Assembly: GCA_017621115.1 (NCBI GenBank)
Contig: JAGATU010000048.1
Coordinates: forward strand, 1-24,846
Reading direction: 5' to 3'
From: Lachnospiraceae bacterium
GTDB lineage: Bacteria > Bacillota_A > Clostridia > Lachnospirales > Lachnospiraceae
DNA length: 24,846 nt
Of this stretch, positions 15,681 through 23,944 are shown piece after piece. Position 1 is the stretch's first letter; every line of letters begins with the position of its first letter. The notes under the pieces were generated by a model. That model saw nothing but the letters and a program-made list of their open reading frames with translations. It was not told where the DNA came from and ran no database searches. The position numbers and the translations under genes were made by a program.

Positions 15681-16571
15681 ATGAAAGAACGTCTTGATGT
15701 ATTACTGGTCAATGGCGGTTTTGCTCCTTCCAGGGAAAAGGCTAAGGTTATTATTATGTCCGGCAAGGTGTTTGTAAACGGACAACGGGAGGACAAAGCG
15801 GGAAGTACATTTGACCCGGAGAAAATTACAATTGAAGTAAAAGGAAATACCCTAAGATACGTCAGCCGCGGCGGATTGAAATTAGAGAAGGCATTACAGA
15901 ATTTTGACCTGACCGTGGACGGAAAGATTTGCATGGATATCGGTGCTTCAACCGGTGGGTTTACGGATTGTATGTTACAAAACGGAGCGGTGAAAGTGTA
16001 TTCCGTGGATGTCGGACATGGACAGCTTGATTGGAAGTTGCGAAGTGATGAGCGTGTGGTTTGCATGGAAAAGACGAATTTCCGATATATGCAGCCGCAG
16101 GATATTGCGGATGTACTTGATTTTGCATCGGTGGATGTATCATTTATTTCTTTGACAAAGATTTTACTGCCGGCAAGAAGATTGCTTTCAGATGAAGGTC
16201 AGATGGTATGCCTGATAAAACCGCAGTTTGAAGCCGGAAGGGACAAGGTTGGCAAGAAAGGTGTAGTCAGGGATAAGAAGGTGCACGAAGAGGTTATCCG
16301 TAAGATTCTTGTATTTGCCGGAATCAGCGGTTTTGATGTGTTGGATTTGTCATTTTCGCCGATTAAAGGACCGGAGGGGAATATTGAATATCTGGTACAT
16401 TTGCAGAAGAATATTACGAAAAATGAGGACGTGTCGGAACTGACGGAGAAGGATGCCGAAGGCATTTTAAAGGAAAAGGAAGGCATGGCCGGTGTACTGA
16501 CACCACAGTGGGAGCAACAGTTACATGCAATTGTGGAGCAGGCGCATGAGAAACTGGAAGAGGAAGCGTAG
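15681..16571 (+). CDS. tlyA: TlyA family S4-domain RNA methyltransferase
   Basis: The 296 residues combine an N-terminal S4 RNA-binding domain (about 1-60, with ERLDVLLVNGGFAPSREKAK) and an FtsJ-like S-adenosylmethionine fold with DIGASTGGF (86-94). Mycobacterial TlyA 2'-O-methylates rRNA; Bacillus YqxC is the counterpart at this locus. Whether it methylates rRNA here or acts only as an RNA binder is not shown. The C-terminal ~60 residues are Lys/Glu-rich and probably helical, which is a lineage extension. The stop shares one base with the GTG of nadK. Confidence 0.94.
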   Translation: MKERLDVLLVNGGFAPSREKAKVIIMSGKVFVNGQREDKAGSTFDPEKITIEVKGNTLRYVSRGGLKLEKALQNFDLTVDGKICMDIGASTGGFTDCMLQNGAVKVYSVDVGHGQLDWKLRSDERVVCMEKTNFRYMQPQDIADVLDFASVDVSFISLTKILLPARRLLSDEGQMVCLIKPQFEAGRDKVGKKGVVRDKKVHEEVIRKILVFAGISGFDVLDLSFSPIKGPEGNIEYLVHLQKNITKNEDVSELTEKDAEGILKEKEGMAGVLTPQWEQQLHAIVEQAHEKLEEEA

Positions 16572-17404
16572 TGAAACATTTTCATATTATTACGAATGAA
16601 ATTAAAGATAAGGATTTAAGTATCAGTACCAAACTGCAGGCAATTATTGAAAAGCACGGTGGAAGCAGTAAAGTGTTTTTATGCAATAAGGACGGTATTG
16701 AGAAGCAGAAAAGCAATGCCGATTTTGTTCTGGTACTCGGCGGTGACGGTACCCTGCTTTCCGTGGCAAGGGAAGTAGCGGGAACAAGGATGCCGGTACT
16801 TGGTATTAATCTCGGCACACTTGGTTTTTTGGCTGAGGTGGAACCAAACCGTATGGAAGAAGCCATTGAGCGCCTGATGAATGGTGATTATCTGATTGAA
16901 GAGAGAATGATGCTGGATGCAACAGTGGTGCATGACGGCAAAGAGACAGTTCTTTCTTCTGCACTCAATGATGTAACACTTACCAGATGCGGATCTTTGC
17001 AGATGATCCGTTATTCCATCTATGTTAACGGCAAATTATTGTGCAATATGGGCGCGGACGGTGTGATTGTGGCAACACCGACCGGTTCTACGGGTTATAA
17101 TATGTCTGCGGGCGGACCGATTGCAGAGCCGGGAGCTAAGCTTTTGATGCTGACTCCTGTTTGCGCACATACATTGAATTCGAGGAGTGTTATTTTGCGT
17201 AGTGATGATGTGGTGGAAATTGTCATCGGTACTGCAAACGACGGAAGTGCGTTGACGGTGGAAGCGGCTTCTGACGGACATGAAAAAGTAATGATGTCTA
17301 CGGGGGATACTTTACGTATCCGCAAGTCGGACAAGACAACCGTAATCGTCAAACTTGATGAGAGAAGCTTTTTGGAAGCGTTGCAGCGCAAGATGAGTGA
17401 GTAG
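16571..17404 (+). CDS. nadK: NAD kinase
   Basis: ATP- or polyphosphate-dependent NAD kinase that makes NADP, 277 residues. The GGDGT motif (57-61) and the conserved TPTGSTGYNMSAGGP block mark the family. The start is GTG at 16571, overlapping the tlyA stop by one base. Bacillus carries its nadK homologues elsewhere, but the tlyA-nadK-argR order is usual in Clostridia. argR starts 19 bp after the stop. Confidence 0.96.
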   Translation: MKHFHIITNEIKDKDLSISTKLQAIIEKHGGSSKVFLCNKDGIEKQKSNADFVLVLGGDGTLLSVAREVAGTRMPVLGINLGTLGFLAEVEPNRMEEAIERLMNGDYLIEERMMLDATVVHDGKETVLSSALNDVTLTRCGSLQMIRYSIYVNGKLLCNMGADGVIVATPTGSTGYNMSAGGPIAEPGAKLLMLTPVCAHTLNSRSVILRSDDVVEIVIGTANDGSALTVEAASDGHEKVMMSTGDTLRIRKSDKTTVIVKLDERSFLEALQRKMSE

Positions 17405-17423
17405 TATCGGAAAGGGTTTTCAA

Positions 17424-17870
17424 ATGAAGAAAAACAGACAGGGAAGAATCCTGCAGTTAATTCAGGAAGAGAATATTGAGACACAGGAGGAACTGGCGGA
17501 CCGCCTTAGTGAGGAAGGGTTCGTGGTTACACAGGCTACGGTTTCCAGAGACATCCGAGAACTCAAGATTGGTAAGATTCCAAACGGCAATGGTAAGCAA
17601 AAGTATGCGGTACTGACGCATGACGATGCTCATCTTGCCGACAAATATATCCGTGTGCTGCGTAACGGATTTGTATCCATGGACAGCGCACAGAACATTT
17701 TGGTAATCAAGACGGTAGCCGGAATGGCAATGGCGGTTGCAGCGGCTGTGGATGCCATGAAACTAAAAGAAATAGTGGGTAGTATTGCAGGTGATGATAC
17801 AATCATGGCAGCGATACGTACTACGGAAGAAACACAGATTGTTATGGACAAAATACGGGAGATGTTATAA
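17424..17870 (+). CDS. argR: Arginine repressor ArgR/AhrC
   Basis: A 148-residue transcription factor: an N-terminal winged helix-turn-helix with TQATVSRDIREL (36-47) and a C-terminal hexamerisation and arginine-binding domain containing GSIAGDDT (about 125-132). It represses arginine biosynthesis and activates catabolism in response to L-arginine. The ATG at 17424 follows a GGAAAGGG site; an earlier ATG at 17397 would overlap nadK and lacks one. Its position next to recN is conserved in Firmicutes. Confidence 0.96.
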   Translation: MKKNRQGRILQLIQEENIETQEELADRLSEEGFVVTQATVSRDIRELKIGKIPNGNGKQKYAVLTHDDAHLADKYIRVLRNGFVSMDSAQNILVIKTVAGMAMAVAAAVDAMKLKEIVGSIAGDDTIMAAIRTTEETQIVMDKIREML

Positions 17871-17940
17871 CAATCTTGTGTAGGATATGATGCTTAGGCG
17901 GGAGAGAAGCAACATTTGCGATGCAAATGAAGGAGAACAT

Positions 17941-19653
17941 ATGCTTGTAAGTTTACATGTAAAAGACCTCGCTTTAATTGAAGAAAATGAAGTGTTCTGG
18001 GAGAATGGACTGAATATTCTCACAGGAGAAACCGGTGCCGGTAAATCAGTGATTATCGGCTCTGTTCGTCTTGCGCTCGGTGCGGCCATGAATTCCGTGC
18101 TTGGAAGTAAGGGGGATAAGGATTGTATCCGTACAGGGGCGCAGTATGCGCTTGTTGAACTGGTTTTTCAGACAAAACGCAATGAGATTTTTAAGAAGAT
18201 GGAAGAATTGGAACTTCCTCTTGAAGAAGACGGCAGCATTTTCATCCAAAGAAAAATTATGCCGGGCAGAAGCGTTTGTAAAGTAAATGGTGAGACGGTT
18301 GCAGCCAAACAGCTTAAGGATTTGGCATCTTTATTGATAGCCATTCACGGGCAGCATGATACGCAGACTCTTTTAAACGTGAAAAAGCATTCCCAGATAG
18401 TGGACGATTTTGCTTCGGAATTGATTTTCCCTTTAAAAGACAAATTAAAAGAAGCGTATCGTACATATACTAACTGCAAAAAAGAATTTTTGCAGGCAAG
18501 CGAAGATGAAAAGCAACAGGAAAGAGAACTGGCACTTGCACAGTTTGAAGTAGATGAGATTTCGAATGCAAGACTGGTTGTCGGCGAGGATGAAGAACTG
18601 GAAGAACGTTATCGTAAGATGAACAACAGCCGTAAGATTGCGGAAGCGGTGTCCAGAGTGTCCCAAGCCATCGGAACCGAGAATGAAAGTGGCGCCGGAA
18701 TAGGTATTTCTTTTGCACTTCGGGAATTAAAGGCTGTTTCTGCGCTTGACAGTGAACTTGCCGATATGGAAGAACAGCTTATACAGGTGGAGGACATGCT
18801 TTCGGATTTAGACAGGAATGTGGCATCTTATCTGGATTCGCTCGAGTTTTCGCAGGAAGAATACATGATGGTTGAAGAACGCCTGAATGTATATAATCAT
18901 CTTAAAAATAAATATGGTAACACCGTGGAAGAAGTGCTTGCATATTATGAAAAGCAGTCTTCCAAACTGGAGAAGATGGCGGATTACGAAGGGTATTTGA
19001 ATGCGCTGCAGGAGAAAATGGAAGAAGCGGAAGCGGATGTTATTGCTTATTCAAGACAGCTTAGCGGACTTCGCATAGAGGCGGCAGGAGAACTTGGCAG
19101 ACAGATGAATGATGCACTGCTTGATTTGAATTTTGCAAATGTGGACTTTGAAGTGGCGGTAACAAGTGATGAGAGTATCCGCAGCGAAGAAGGATTTGAA
19201 GACATTGAATTTATGATTTCGCTTAATCCGGGTGAGCCGAGAAAGCCGCTTACGATGGTGGCCAGCGGTGGTGAACTTAGCCGTATTATGTTGGCGCTTA
19301 AGACCATTATGGCGGATAAGGAGAATATAGAGACTCTGATTTTTGATGAGATTGATTCCGGAATCAGCGGAAGAACCGCATGGAAGGTATCTGAGAAGAT
19401 GGCAGTACTTGGCAGGGAGCATCAGCTTATCTGTATTACACATCTTCCGCAGATTGCGGCAATGGCGGATGCACACTATGTTATCGAAAAAACAGTTGAT
19501 GAATCTGCGGCCATTACAGAGATCAGAAGACTTGATTCTCGGGATGAACTGACGGAGATTGCACGACTTTTGGGAAGTGATTCCATAACAGAGACTGTAC
19601 TTGCCAATGCAAAAGAATTGAAAGAAATGGCAAATCAGACAAAAGGTTACTAA
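17941..19653 (+). CDS. recN: DNA repair ATPase RecN
   Basis: SMC-like ATPase acting early in double-strand break repair. The 570 residues have the expected split ATPase: Walker A GETGAGKS (29-36), a long coiled-coil middle (about 150-350), then the signature ASGGELSR and Walker B LIFDEIDSGISG (about 466-477). AAGGAG at 17930-17935 sets the start at 17941; an ATG at 17887 has no such site. It ends with a terminator at 19695-19719. Confidence 0.97.
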   Translation: MLVSLHVKDLALIEENEVFWENGLNILTGETGAGKSVIIGSVRLALGAAMNSVLGSKGDKDCIRTGAQYALVELVFQTKRNEIFKKMEELELPLEEDGSIFIQRKIMPGRSVCKVNGETVAAKQLKDLASLLIAIHGQHDTQTLLNVKKHSQIVDDFASELIFPLKDKLKEAYRTYTNCKKEFLQASEDEKQQERELALAQFEVDEISNARLVVGEDEELEERYRKMNNSRKIAEAVSRVSQAIGTENESGAGIGISFALRELKAVSALDSELADMEEQLIQVEDMLSDLDRNVASYLDSLEFSQEEYMMVEERLNVYNHLKNKYGNTVEEVLAYYEKQSSKLEKMADYEGYLNALQEKMEEAEADVIAYSRQLSGLRIEAAGELGRQMNDALLDLNFANVDFEVAVTSDESIRSEEGFEDIEFMISLNPGEPRKPLTMVASGGELSRIMLALKTIMADKENIETLIFDEIDSGISGRTAWKVSEKMAVLGREHQLICITHLPQIAAMADAHYVIEKTVDESAAITEIRRLDSRDELTEIARLLGSDSITETVLANAKELKEMANQTKGY

Positions 19654-19662
19654 ATTAATTTT

Positions 19663-19692
19663 TCATACTTTTAACCGGATATTTGCATACTA
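19663..19692 (+). promoter_or_regulatory. Sigma-G-like forespore promoter of spoIVB
   Basis: TCATA (19663-19667) and CATACTA (19686-19692) with 18-bp spacing. The -10 fits the sigma-G pattern CATnnTA fully and the -35 fits 4 of 5 bases. spoIVB is a sigma-F/sigma-G gene in Bacillus. The predicted transcript start (about 19698-19700) lies inside the left arm of the recN terminator. Confidence 0.55.
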
Positions 19693-19694
19693 CT

Positions 19695-19719
19695 AAGGAC
19701 GTCTGTCGGCGTCCTTTTT
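19695..19719 (+). terminator. Intrinsic terminator of recN
   Basis: AAGGACG (19695-19701) pairs with CGTCCTT (19710-19716), with an 8-nt loop and a T5 run. It lies 42 bp after the recN stop and 33 bp before the spoIVB start. Confidence 0.88.
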
Positions 19720-19751
19720 GTATTGTAAAAAACCGGAAAGGATGAAAATAT

Positions 19752-21011
19752 ATGTGGCTTAATAAGAACAGATTGCAAAGAAGCGTGAAACGTTTGCTGG
19801 TTGGCATAGGGATAATAAGTGTTCCCATACTGATTATGGCATGGGTTTATTTTTCTTGGGAAAAGATTCCGTCCAAAATCCATATTCATAAAGGGGAAAC
19901 GGAAAAATTTGATTTTGCATTACCGGCAACGGCCAGTATTTCCAAGCAGGATCAGGCAATTGGTGCTTTGGACCTTGGCAAACCTATAACTTTTTATGCC
20001 TCAGATACTGACACATATAATATGTCGGTGAAGCTGTTTGGCTTTATTAATTTTAAGGAAACGCAAGTATCGGTCATCGATACCACAAAATTGAAGCCTG
20101 TCGGAAAACCTATAGGAATCTATGTAAAAACGAAGGGAATTCTTGTGATAGACAGTGGTGAATTCGAGGGTGAGGGTGGTATGATGCAACAACCGTCGGC
20201 TCTTTTAAAAGAAGGGGATTATATTTGCGCATTTAACGGTGAGGAAATCAATCTGAAGCGGGATTTGATTGCAAAAATTGATGAATCTGACGGAGAACCG
20301 GTAATATTAACAATTGATCGTGGCGGTGAAGTGTTTGATTTGAAAATAACACCGGCAAAAAATAAGGATGGCTTCTACAAATTGGGTATATGGGTCCGCG
20401 ATAATGCCCAGGGTGTCGGAACCATGACATATATCACGCAAAACGGCGAATTTGGTGCACTGGGACACGGAATCAATGATCTGGATACATCGACGCTGAT
20501 GGAACTGGATTATGGCAGTCTGTACCGTGCTGATATTGTAGCAATTAAAAAAGGGCAGGCCGGTGAACCGGGAGAGATGACGGGATATATCTCCTATAAG
20601 AAAAATGAGTACCTTGGCAATGTGGAGAGGAATACCACAGAGGGTATCTATGGCAACATACTGGATTCGTTTTCAAAGGATGTGGAAACCGATTTTTTGG
20701 ATATTGCATTAAAACAGGATGTACGGCCCGGTCCGGTGCAGATTTATTGTACCTTGAATGATGTGCCGGCCTATTATGACGCCGAAATAACGGATATCTA
20801 TAAACAGAGTGACAGTCCCGGCCGTGGATTTAAACTCCATGTGACGGATACCGGATTGATAAATGAAACCGGCGGTATTGTACAGGGGATGAGCGGCAGT
20901 CCGATATTACAGGATGGAAAGATAATTGGAGCAGTGACACATGTACTCGTGAATGACCCGACAAGGGGATATGGGATATTTATTGAATCCATGCTGGATG
21001 CGGCAGAATAA
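19752..21011 (+). CDS. spoIVB: SpoIVB signalling serine peptidase
   Basis: Forespore-made peptidase that crosses to the intermembrane space and signals to the mother cell (pro-sigma-K processing in Bacillus). The 419 residues include one N-terminal membrane helix (about 15-35), a PDZ-like region (about 115-210) and a C-terminal S55 peptidase domain. The inferred triad is His239 in LGHGIND, Asp366 in HVTDTG and Ser381 in GMSGSP; the three are offset by exactly three from Bacillus His236, Asp363 and Ser378 as I recall them. The start ATG at 19752 follows AAAGGATG. It lies after recN as in Bacillus, but the usual downstream spo0A is not present. Confidence 0.96.
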   Translation: MWLNKNRLQRSVKRLLVGIGIISVPILIMAWVYFSWEKIPSKIHIHKGETEKFDFALPATASISKQDQAIGALDLGKPITFYASDTDTYNMSVKLFGFINFKETQVSVIDTTKLKPVGKPIGIYVKTKGILVIDSGEFEGEGGMMQQPSALLKEGDYICAFNGEEINLKRDLIAKIDESDGEPVILTIDRGGEVFDLKITPAKNKDGFYKLGIWVRDNAQGVGTMTYITQNGEFGALGHGINDLDTSTLMELDYGSLYRADIVAIKKGQAGEPGEMTGYISYKKNEYLGNVERNTTEGIYGNILDSFSKDVETDFLDIALKQDVRPGPVQIYCTLNDVPAYYDAEITDIYKQSDSPGRGFKLHVTDTGLINETGGIVQGMSGSPILQDGKIIGAVTHVLVNDPTRGYGIFIESMLDAAE

Positions 21012-21041
21012 ATAATAGGGGCAGTTTGCCCCTGTTATTTT
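21011..21041 (+). terminator. Intrinsic terminator of spoIVB
   Basis: AGGGGCA (21017-21023) pairs with TGCCCCT (21027-21033) around a 3-nt GTT loop, with outer AATAA/TTATT pairing and a T-run. It begins at the spoIVB stop codon. Confidence 0.88.
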
Positions 21042-21052
21042 GCTGTTATGCG

Positions 21053-21061
21053 TGCTATAAT
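21053..21061 (+). promoter_or_regulatory. Extended -10 promoter of the cation exchanger
   Basis: TGCTATAAT is a perfect extended -10 (TGn followed by TATAAT) 35 bp before the start codon. No good -35 is present, which is usual for this promoter type. Confidence 0.6.
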
Positions 21062-21096
21062 AATATTTTATGAAATATGTATAAGGAGATTTTATT

Positions 21097-22128
21097 ATGT
21101 TTGAGCAGTTTTTAATGTGGTATAACGGGTTGTCCGAAGGATTATGGGGAGCCCTTTTATTGTTTGCGGTTGGCGTTGTGTTGCTGATAAAGGGAGGCGA
21201 CTGGTTTGTGGATGGTGCTGTCGGTATAGCGAAACGTTTTCGCGTCCCGGAAATAATCATTGGTGCTACAGTAGTTTCTATCGGAACAACACTTCCCGAA
21301 GTAATGGTATCTGTTACTGCGGCTGTGAATAACAATGGTGCGATTGCATATGGTAATGCGATTGGTTCCATTATTTGTAATACATCGCTGATTGCAGCGC
21401 TTACGATTGCAATCCGTCCTGCGCCGGTAGATAGAAAGACTATAGTTACTCCGATAATATTCTTTTTTATTTCAGCAGGTATTTATATGGTGGCTGCATA
21501 CATATTCGGGCGTTTTGACAGATGGCTTGGTATTGTGATGCTTTTGGTTTTTGCTGTGTATATGGGATCGACAATCTATAAGGGATTTAAGAATCCTGTG
21601 CAGGAACAGCAAGAGGAAGAGGAAGAGGAAACTGTCGCTGATTCATTTGTGAAAGAAGTTATTCTTATAGTTGTCGGAGCTGCTTTGATTGCTGTCGGAG
21701 CTGATATGTTAGAGGGATCTTCCGTTTCCCTTGCTTCATTGGCAGGTATCCCTACGGAGGTAGTGGGAGTTACAGTGGTTGCACTATGTACTTCACTTCC
21801 TGAACTGGTAACAGCCGTAACGGCGCTTATAAAAGGGTATGGAGCATTGTCACTTGGTAATATTATTGGTGCCAATATTTTTAATCTGGTTCTGGTATCC
21901 GGTGCAGCAGTAACCATTTCGCCTTTCGTGATTCCGGAAGGAAGTAAACTTTTTGGTTATAATACTTCCCAGCTTATCGAAATTCCGTTGATGGTGGGTG
22001 TAATGGCTTTAATGACATTGCCTACAGTGATTAAAGGAAAACTCCAGCGATGGCAGGGAGTGACACTCCTTAGCATTTACGTTGCTTTTGTGATTTTACA
22101 GGTATTAATTGCATTGCATGTATTTTAA
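21097..22128 (+). CDS. Calcium/sodium antiporter (CaCA family, YrbG-like)
   Basis: A 343-residue membrane exchanger with about ten hydrophobic helices in two inverted halves. The two alpha repeats are clear: GTTLPE (63-68) with GNAIGS, and CTSLPE (231-236) with GNIIGANIFN. The halves are joined by a cytoplasmic linker with a Glu-rich run (172-178). The family exchanges Ca2+ for Na+, H+ or K+; the exact ions cannot be read from the sequence. AAGGAG about 10 bp upstream sets the start. It has its own promoter and occupies the place where spo0A normally follows spoIVB. No terminator separates it from the next two ORFs. Confidence 0.93.
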   Translation: MFEQFLMWYNGLSEGLWGALLLFAVGVVLLIKGGDWFVDGAVGIAKRFRVPEIIIGATVVSIGTTLPEVMVSVTAAVNNNGAIAYGNAIGSIICNTSLIAALTIAIRPAPVDRKTIVTPIIFFFISAGIYMVAAYIFGRFDRWLGIVMLLVFAVYMGSTIYKGFKNPVQEQQEEEEEETVADSFVKEVILIVVGAALIAVGADMLEGSSVSLASLAGIPTEVVGVTVVALCTSLPELVTAVTALIKGYGALSLGNIIGANIFNLVLVSGAAVTISPFVIPEGSKLFGYNTSQLIEIPLMVGVMALMTLPTVIKGKLQRWQGVTLLSIYVAFVILQVLIALHVF

Positions 22129-22138
22129 TAGGACTTGT

Positions 22139-22237
22139 ATGGAACGAATCAAGCAAATGGAATCTTATTTTGACATCCTTAAAGAGGCAGTATCTGCAGA
22201 TAAGGATGCAATTGAAAAAGATGATACTTCTTTGTGA
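22139..22237 (+). pseudogene. Truncated DUF4298-like remnant
   Basis: A 32-codon ORF beginning MERIKQMESYFDIL and ending EKDDTSL. The first ~20 residues resemble the N-terminus of DUF4298 proteins, which are usually about 90-100 residues; the conserved Trp/Asp-rich C-terminal part is not found in any frame before the next gene. An AGGA site is 5 bp before the ATG, so it may still be translated. It lies 10 bp after the antiporter stop. It could instead be a genuine short peptide; the family match is from memory. Confidence 0.45.
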
Positions 22238-22286
22238 GGTAGAAAGCAGGCATTCAGATATAGACCATAAAAATATGGGTGATAGC

Positions 22287-23153
22287 ATGGATTTTGATGC
22301 GTTTGTTGAGGATATAAAGAAAAATGACTGGAATGTATTTGGAGTAGAAGTTTATAAAAGTGGTCAGCTGATTCATTCCTACGGCGATACTACTAAGACA
22401 CGCTATCCGATATATTCTGCGACCAAAGTGATTACCTCCATTGCAGTTGGGCTGGCGGTGGATGAAAGAAAAATGGATATTGATAAATCTGTTCTGGAAT
22501 ATCTGCCTAATAATGTGGTGGAACAGATAAAAGAGGAGCAGGCAGAGAAGTATAAGAGTATTACTATCAAACGTCTGTTAACGATGTCTGTATCAGGATA
22601 CCCATTCCGGCCGGAAGGAGATAGTTGGCTTACAGCATCATTGAATTATCCGATTTCGGACGCAAATAAAAAGGAATTCAATTACAGTAATGTTTCAGCC
22701 TATCTGGTAGGTGTAGCAGTATCCCATGCAGTAGGAGAAGAGTTGTATCAATATTTGCATCGCAAATTATTTGAGCCTCTGGGCATTATAAAACCGCCGT
22801 ATGAAACTTGTCCTGATGGCTATTTTTACGGGGCATCGAAGATGGAATTAACGGTACATGAACTTAGCAAAATTGGCCTTCTTTTATACAACGGCGGCTG
22901 TTATGAAGGCAAGCGGATTCTTTCAGAGGAGTATGTGAAAGATGCTGCTTCCGTGCAGCAGATGAACCGTGAAGGCGGTTATGGCTATTTTATTTGGAAA
23001 TACAGGGATGGTTTCAGTATCAATGGAAAATGGAAACAGAAGTGCTATATTCTTCCTAAAGAAGAACTGGTAATTACGTATCTGGCACATATCGAAGATG
23101 ATACGCCGGATTTAAAAGAAAGTATGGAAAAGCATATATTAGGAATTAAATAG
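22287..23153 (+). CDS. Beta-lactamase-fold serine hydrolase
   Basis: A 288-residue protein of the class C beta-lactamase / penicillin-binding-like serine hydrolase superfamily. The nucleophile motif SATK is at 44-47 (Ser44, Lys47) and the second motif YSN at 133-135. Where the third motif (K/H-T-G or HxG) is expected there is NGKWKQ (246-251), so the substrate pocket is atypical. There is no signal peptide or membrane helix, suggesting a cytoplasmic enzyme, perhaps an esterase or peptidase. The start at 22287 is chosen because GGTGAT (22278-22283) pairs with the 16S tail; ATGs at 22206, 22221 and 22275 are less supported. It shares a transcript with the antiporter and ends at a strong terminator. 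Confidence 0.85.
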   Translation: MDFDAFVEDIKKNDWNVFGVEVYKSGQLIHSYGDTTKTRYPIYSATKVITSIAVGLAVDERKMDIDKSVLEYLPNNVVEQIKEEQAEKYKSITIKRLLTMSVSGYPFRPEGDSWLTASLNYPISDANKKEFNYSNVSAYLVGVAVSHAVGEELYQYLHRKLFEPLGIIKPPYETCPDGYFYGASKMELTVHELSKIGLLLYNGGCYEGKRILSEEYVKDAASVQQMNREGGYGYFIWKYRDGFSINGKWKQKCYILPKEELVITYLAHIEDDTPDLKESMEKHILGIK

Positions 23154-23161
23154 AACATATT

Positions 23162-23203
23162 AAAACACCCGGGCACTCCCTCAAATGGATGCACGGGTGT
23201 TTT
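23162..23203. terminator. Bidirectional terminator between convergent units
   Basis: AAAACACCCG (23162-23171) pairs perfectly with CGGGTGTTTT (23194-23203), and the 22-nt interior can form further pairs. A-run and T-run flanks give a U tail on both strands. It serves the serine hydrolase (plus) and the PII-like gene (minus). Confidence 0.93.
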
Positions 23204-23222
23204 ATATTATATATTGGAATGC

Positions 23223-23900
23223 TTAATCCTCAATCAGTCTCAGTCCTGCCGTATCGGTTACCGGAAGAGAGAAGGTAATGGCTTTGGCTTTGCTGTCAAG
23301 ACCGGCTTCTTTCATGATGGCGGACATGATGGCGTTTTTCTGCTCGGTTTTGGTTACAATATAGATAATTTCTTTTTCAAGAGCAAGGGAAACACCCATG
23401 AATTTCTCTGCGGCTTCTTTGCCGGTTCCTTTGGCATGGATAACAGTACCGCCGTATGCACCGGCGCCTCTTGCTGCATCCATAATTAAGTTTGTGTATC
23501 CTTGTTCTGCAATAACAACTATTAATTCGTGAGCAGTATCTTTCAAGGTTGTTTCCTCCGTTTTCTGATAATTATCATTTTCAATCAAAAACTGTAATGC
23601 TTTCTTGCCTCCTACGCTGCTTAGAGGGGTAGTAAATGCAATTCCGCCGCCGGGTGCATCGATGTGGAGCTTTTTCTCCAATTGCTTTTTGACTCTTGCC
23701 CATGTATGTTCTTCAATTACGGAAAGGGCAACCGCTTTTTCAGTGGATTCCAGTCCGAGATAATCCAGAACTTCATTGTTAGCAGTTCCGAATCCTAAGG
23801 AGATGAACATAACCTGGAGATCATTTTCCTGATATAATTCCAAATATTTTTTGACTATTTTACGATCGACAATCGTAGTCATCAAATAGATATTTCCCAT
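23223..23900 (-). CDS. Protein with two tandem PII-like domains
   Basis: A 225-residue soluble protein. The C-terminal half (about 123-225) looks like a PII/GlnB-type domain: a T-loop-like stretch with ARGAGAYGGTVIHAKGTG, then a strand with EIIYIVTK and an end with AITFSLPVTDTAG. The N-terminal half (about 1-107) seems a degenerate copy, with STEKAVALSV and the parallel end IAFTTPLSSVGG. Most PII proteins are about 110 residues and trimeric; this one may form a pseudo-hexamer. PII proteins bind nucleotides and commonly gate a neighbouring transporter, so control of the DUF1538 protein 44 bp upstream is inferred. The start ATG has GAGGAT 7 bp upstream on the minus strand. No nitrogen role can be assumed. 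Confidence 0.82.
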   Translation of the reverse strand: MGNIYLMTTIVDRKIVKKYLELYQENDLQVMFISLGFGTANNEVLDYLGLESTEKAVALSVIEEHTWARVKKQLEKKLHIDAPGGGIAFTTPLSSVGGKKALQFLIENDNYQKTEETTLKDTAHELIVVIAEQGYTNLIMDAARGAGAYGGTVIHAKGTGKEAAEKFMGVSLALEKEIIYIVTKTEQKNAIMSAIMKEAGLDSKAKAITFSLPVTDTAGLRLIED

Positions 23901-23944
23901 AGTATCCTCATTTCTAAATAGATAAAATTGTTAAGCGGATATTA

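Noticed and set aside
15446..16066. 206-codon open frame on the minus strand across dxs and tlyA
   Set aside because: Antisense to two conserved genes, no recognisable domain, Ser/Thr/Phe-rich shadow composition.
22170..22286. Longer serine hydrolase starting at TTG 22170
   Set aside because: The added 39 residues are read through the DUF4298-like ORF in another frame, have no ribosome site and no family similarity.
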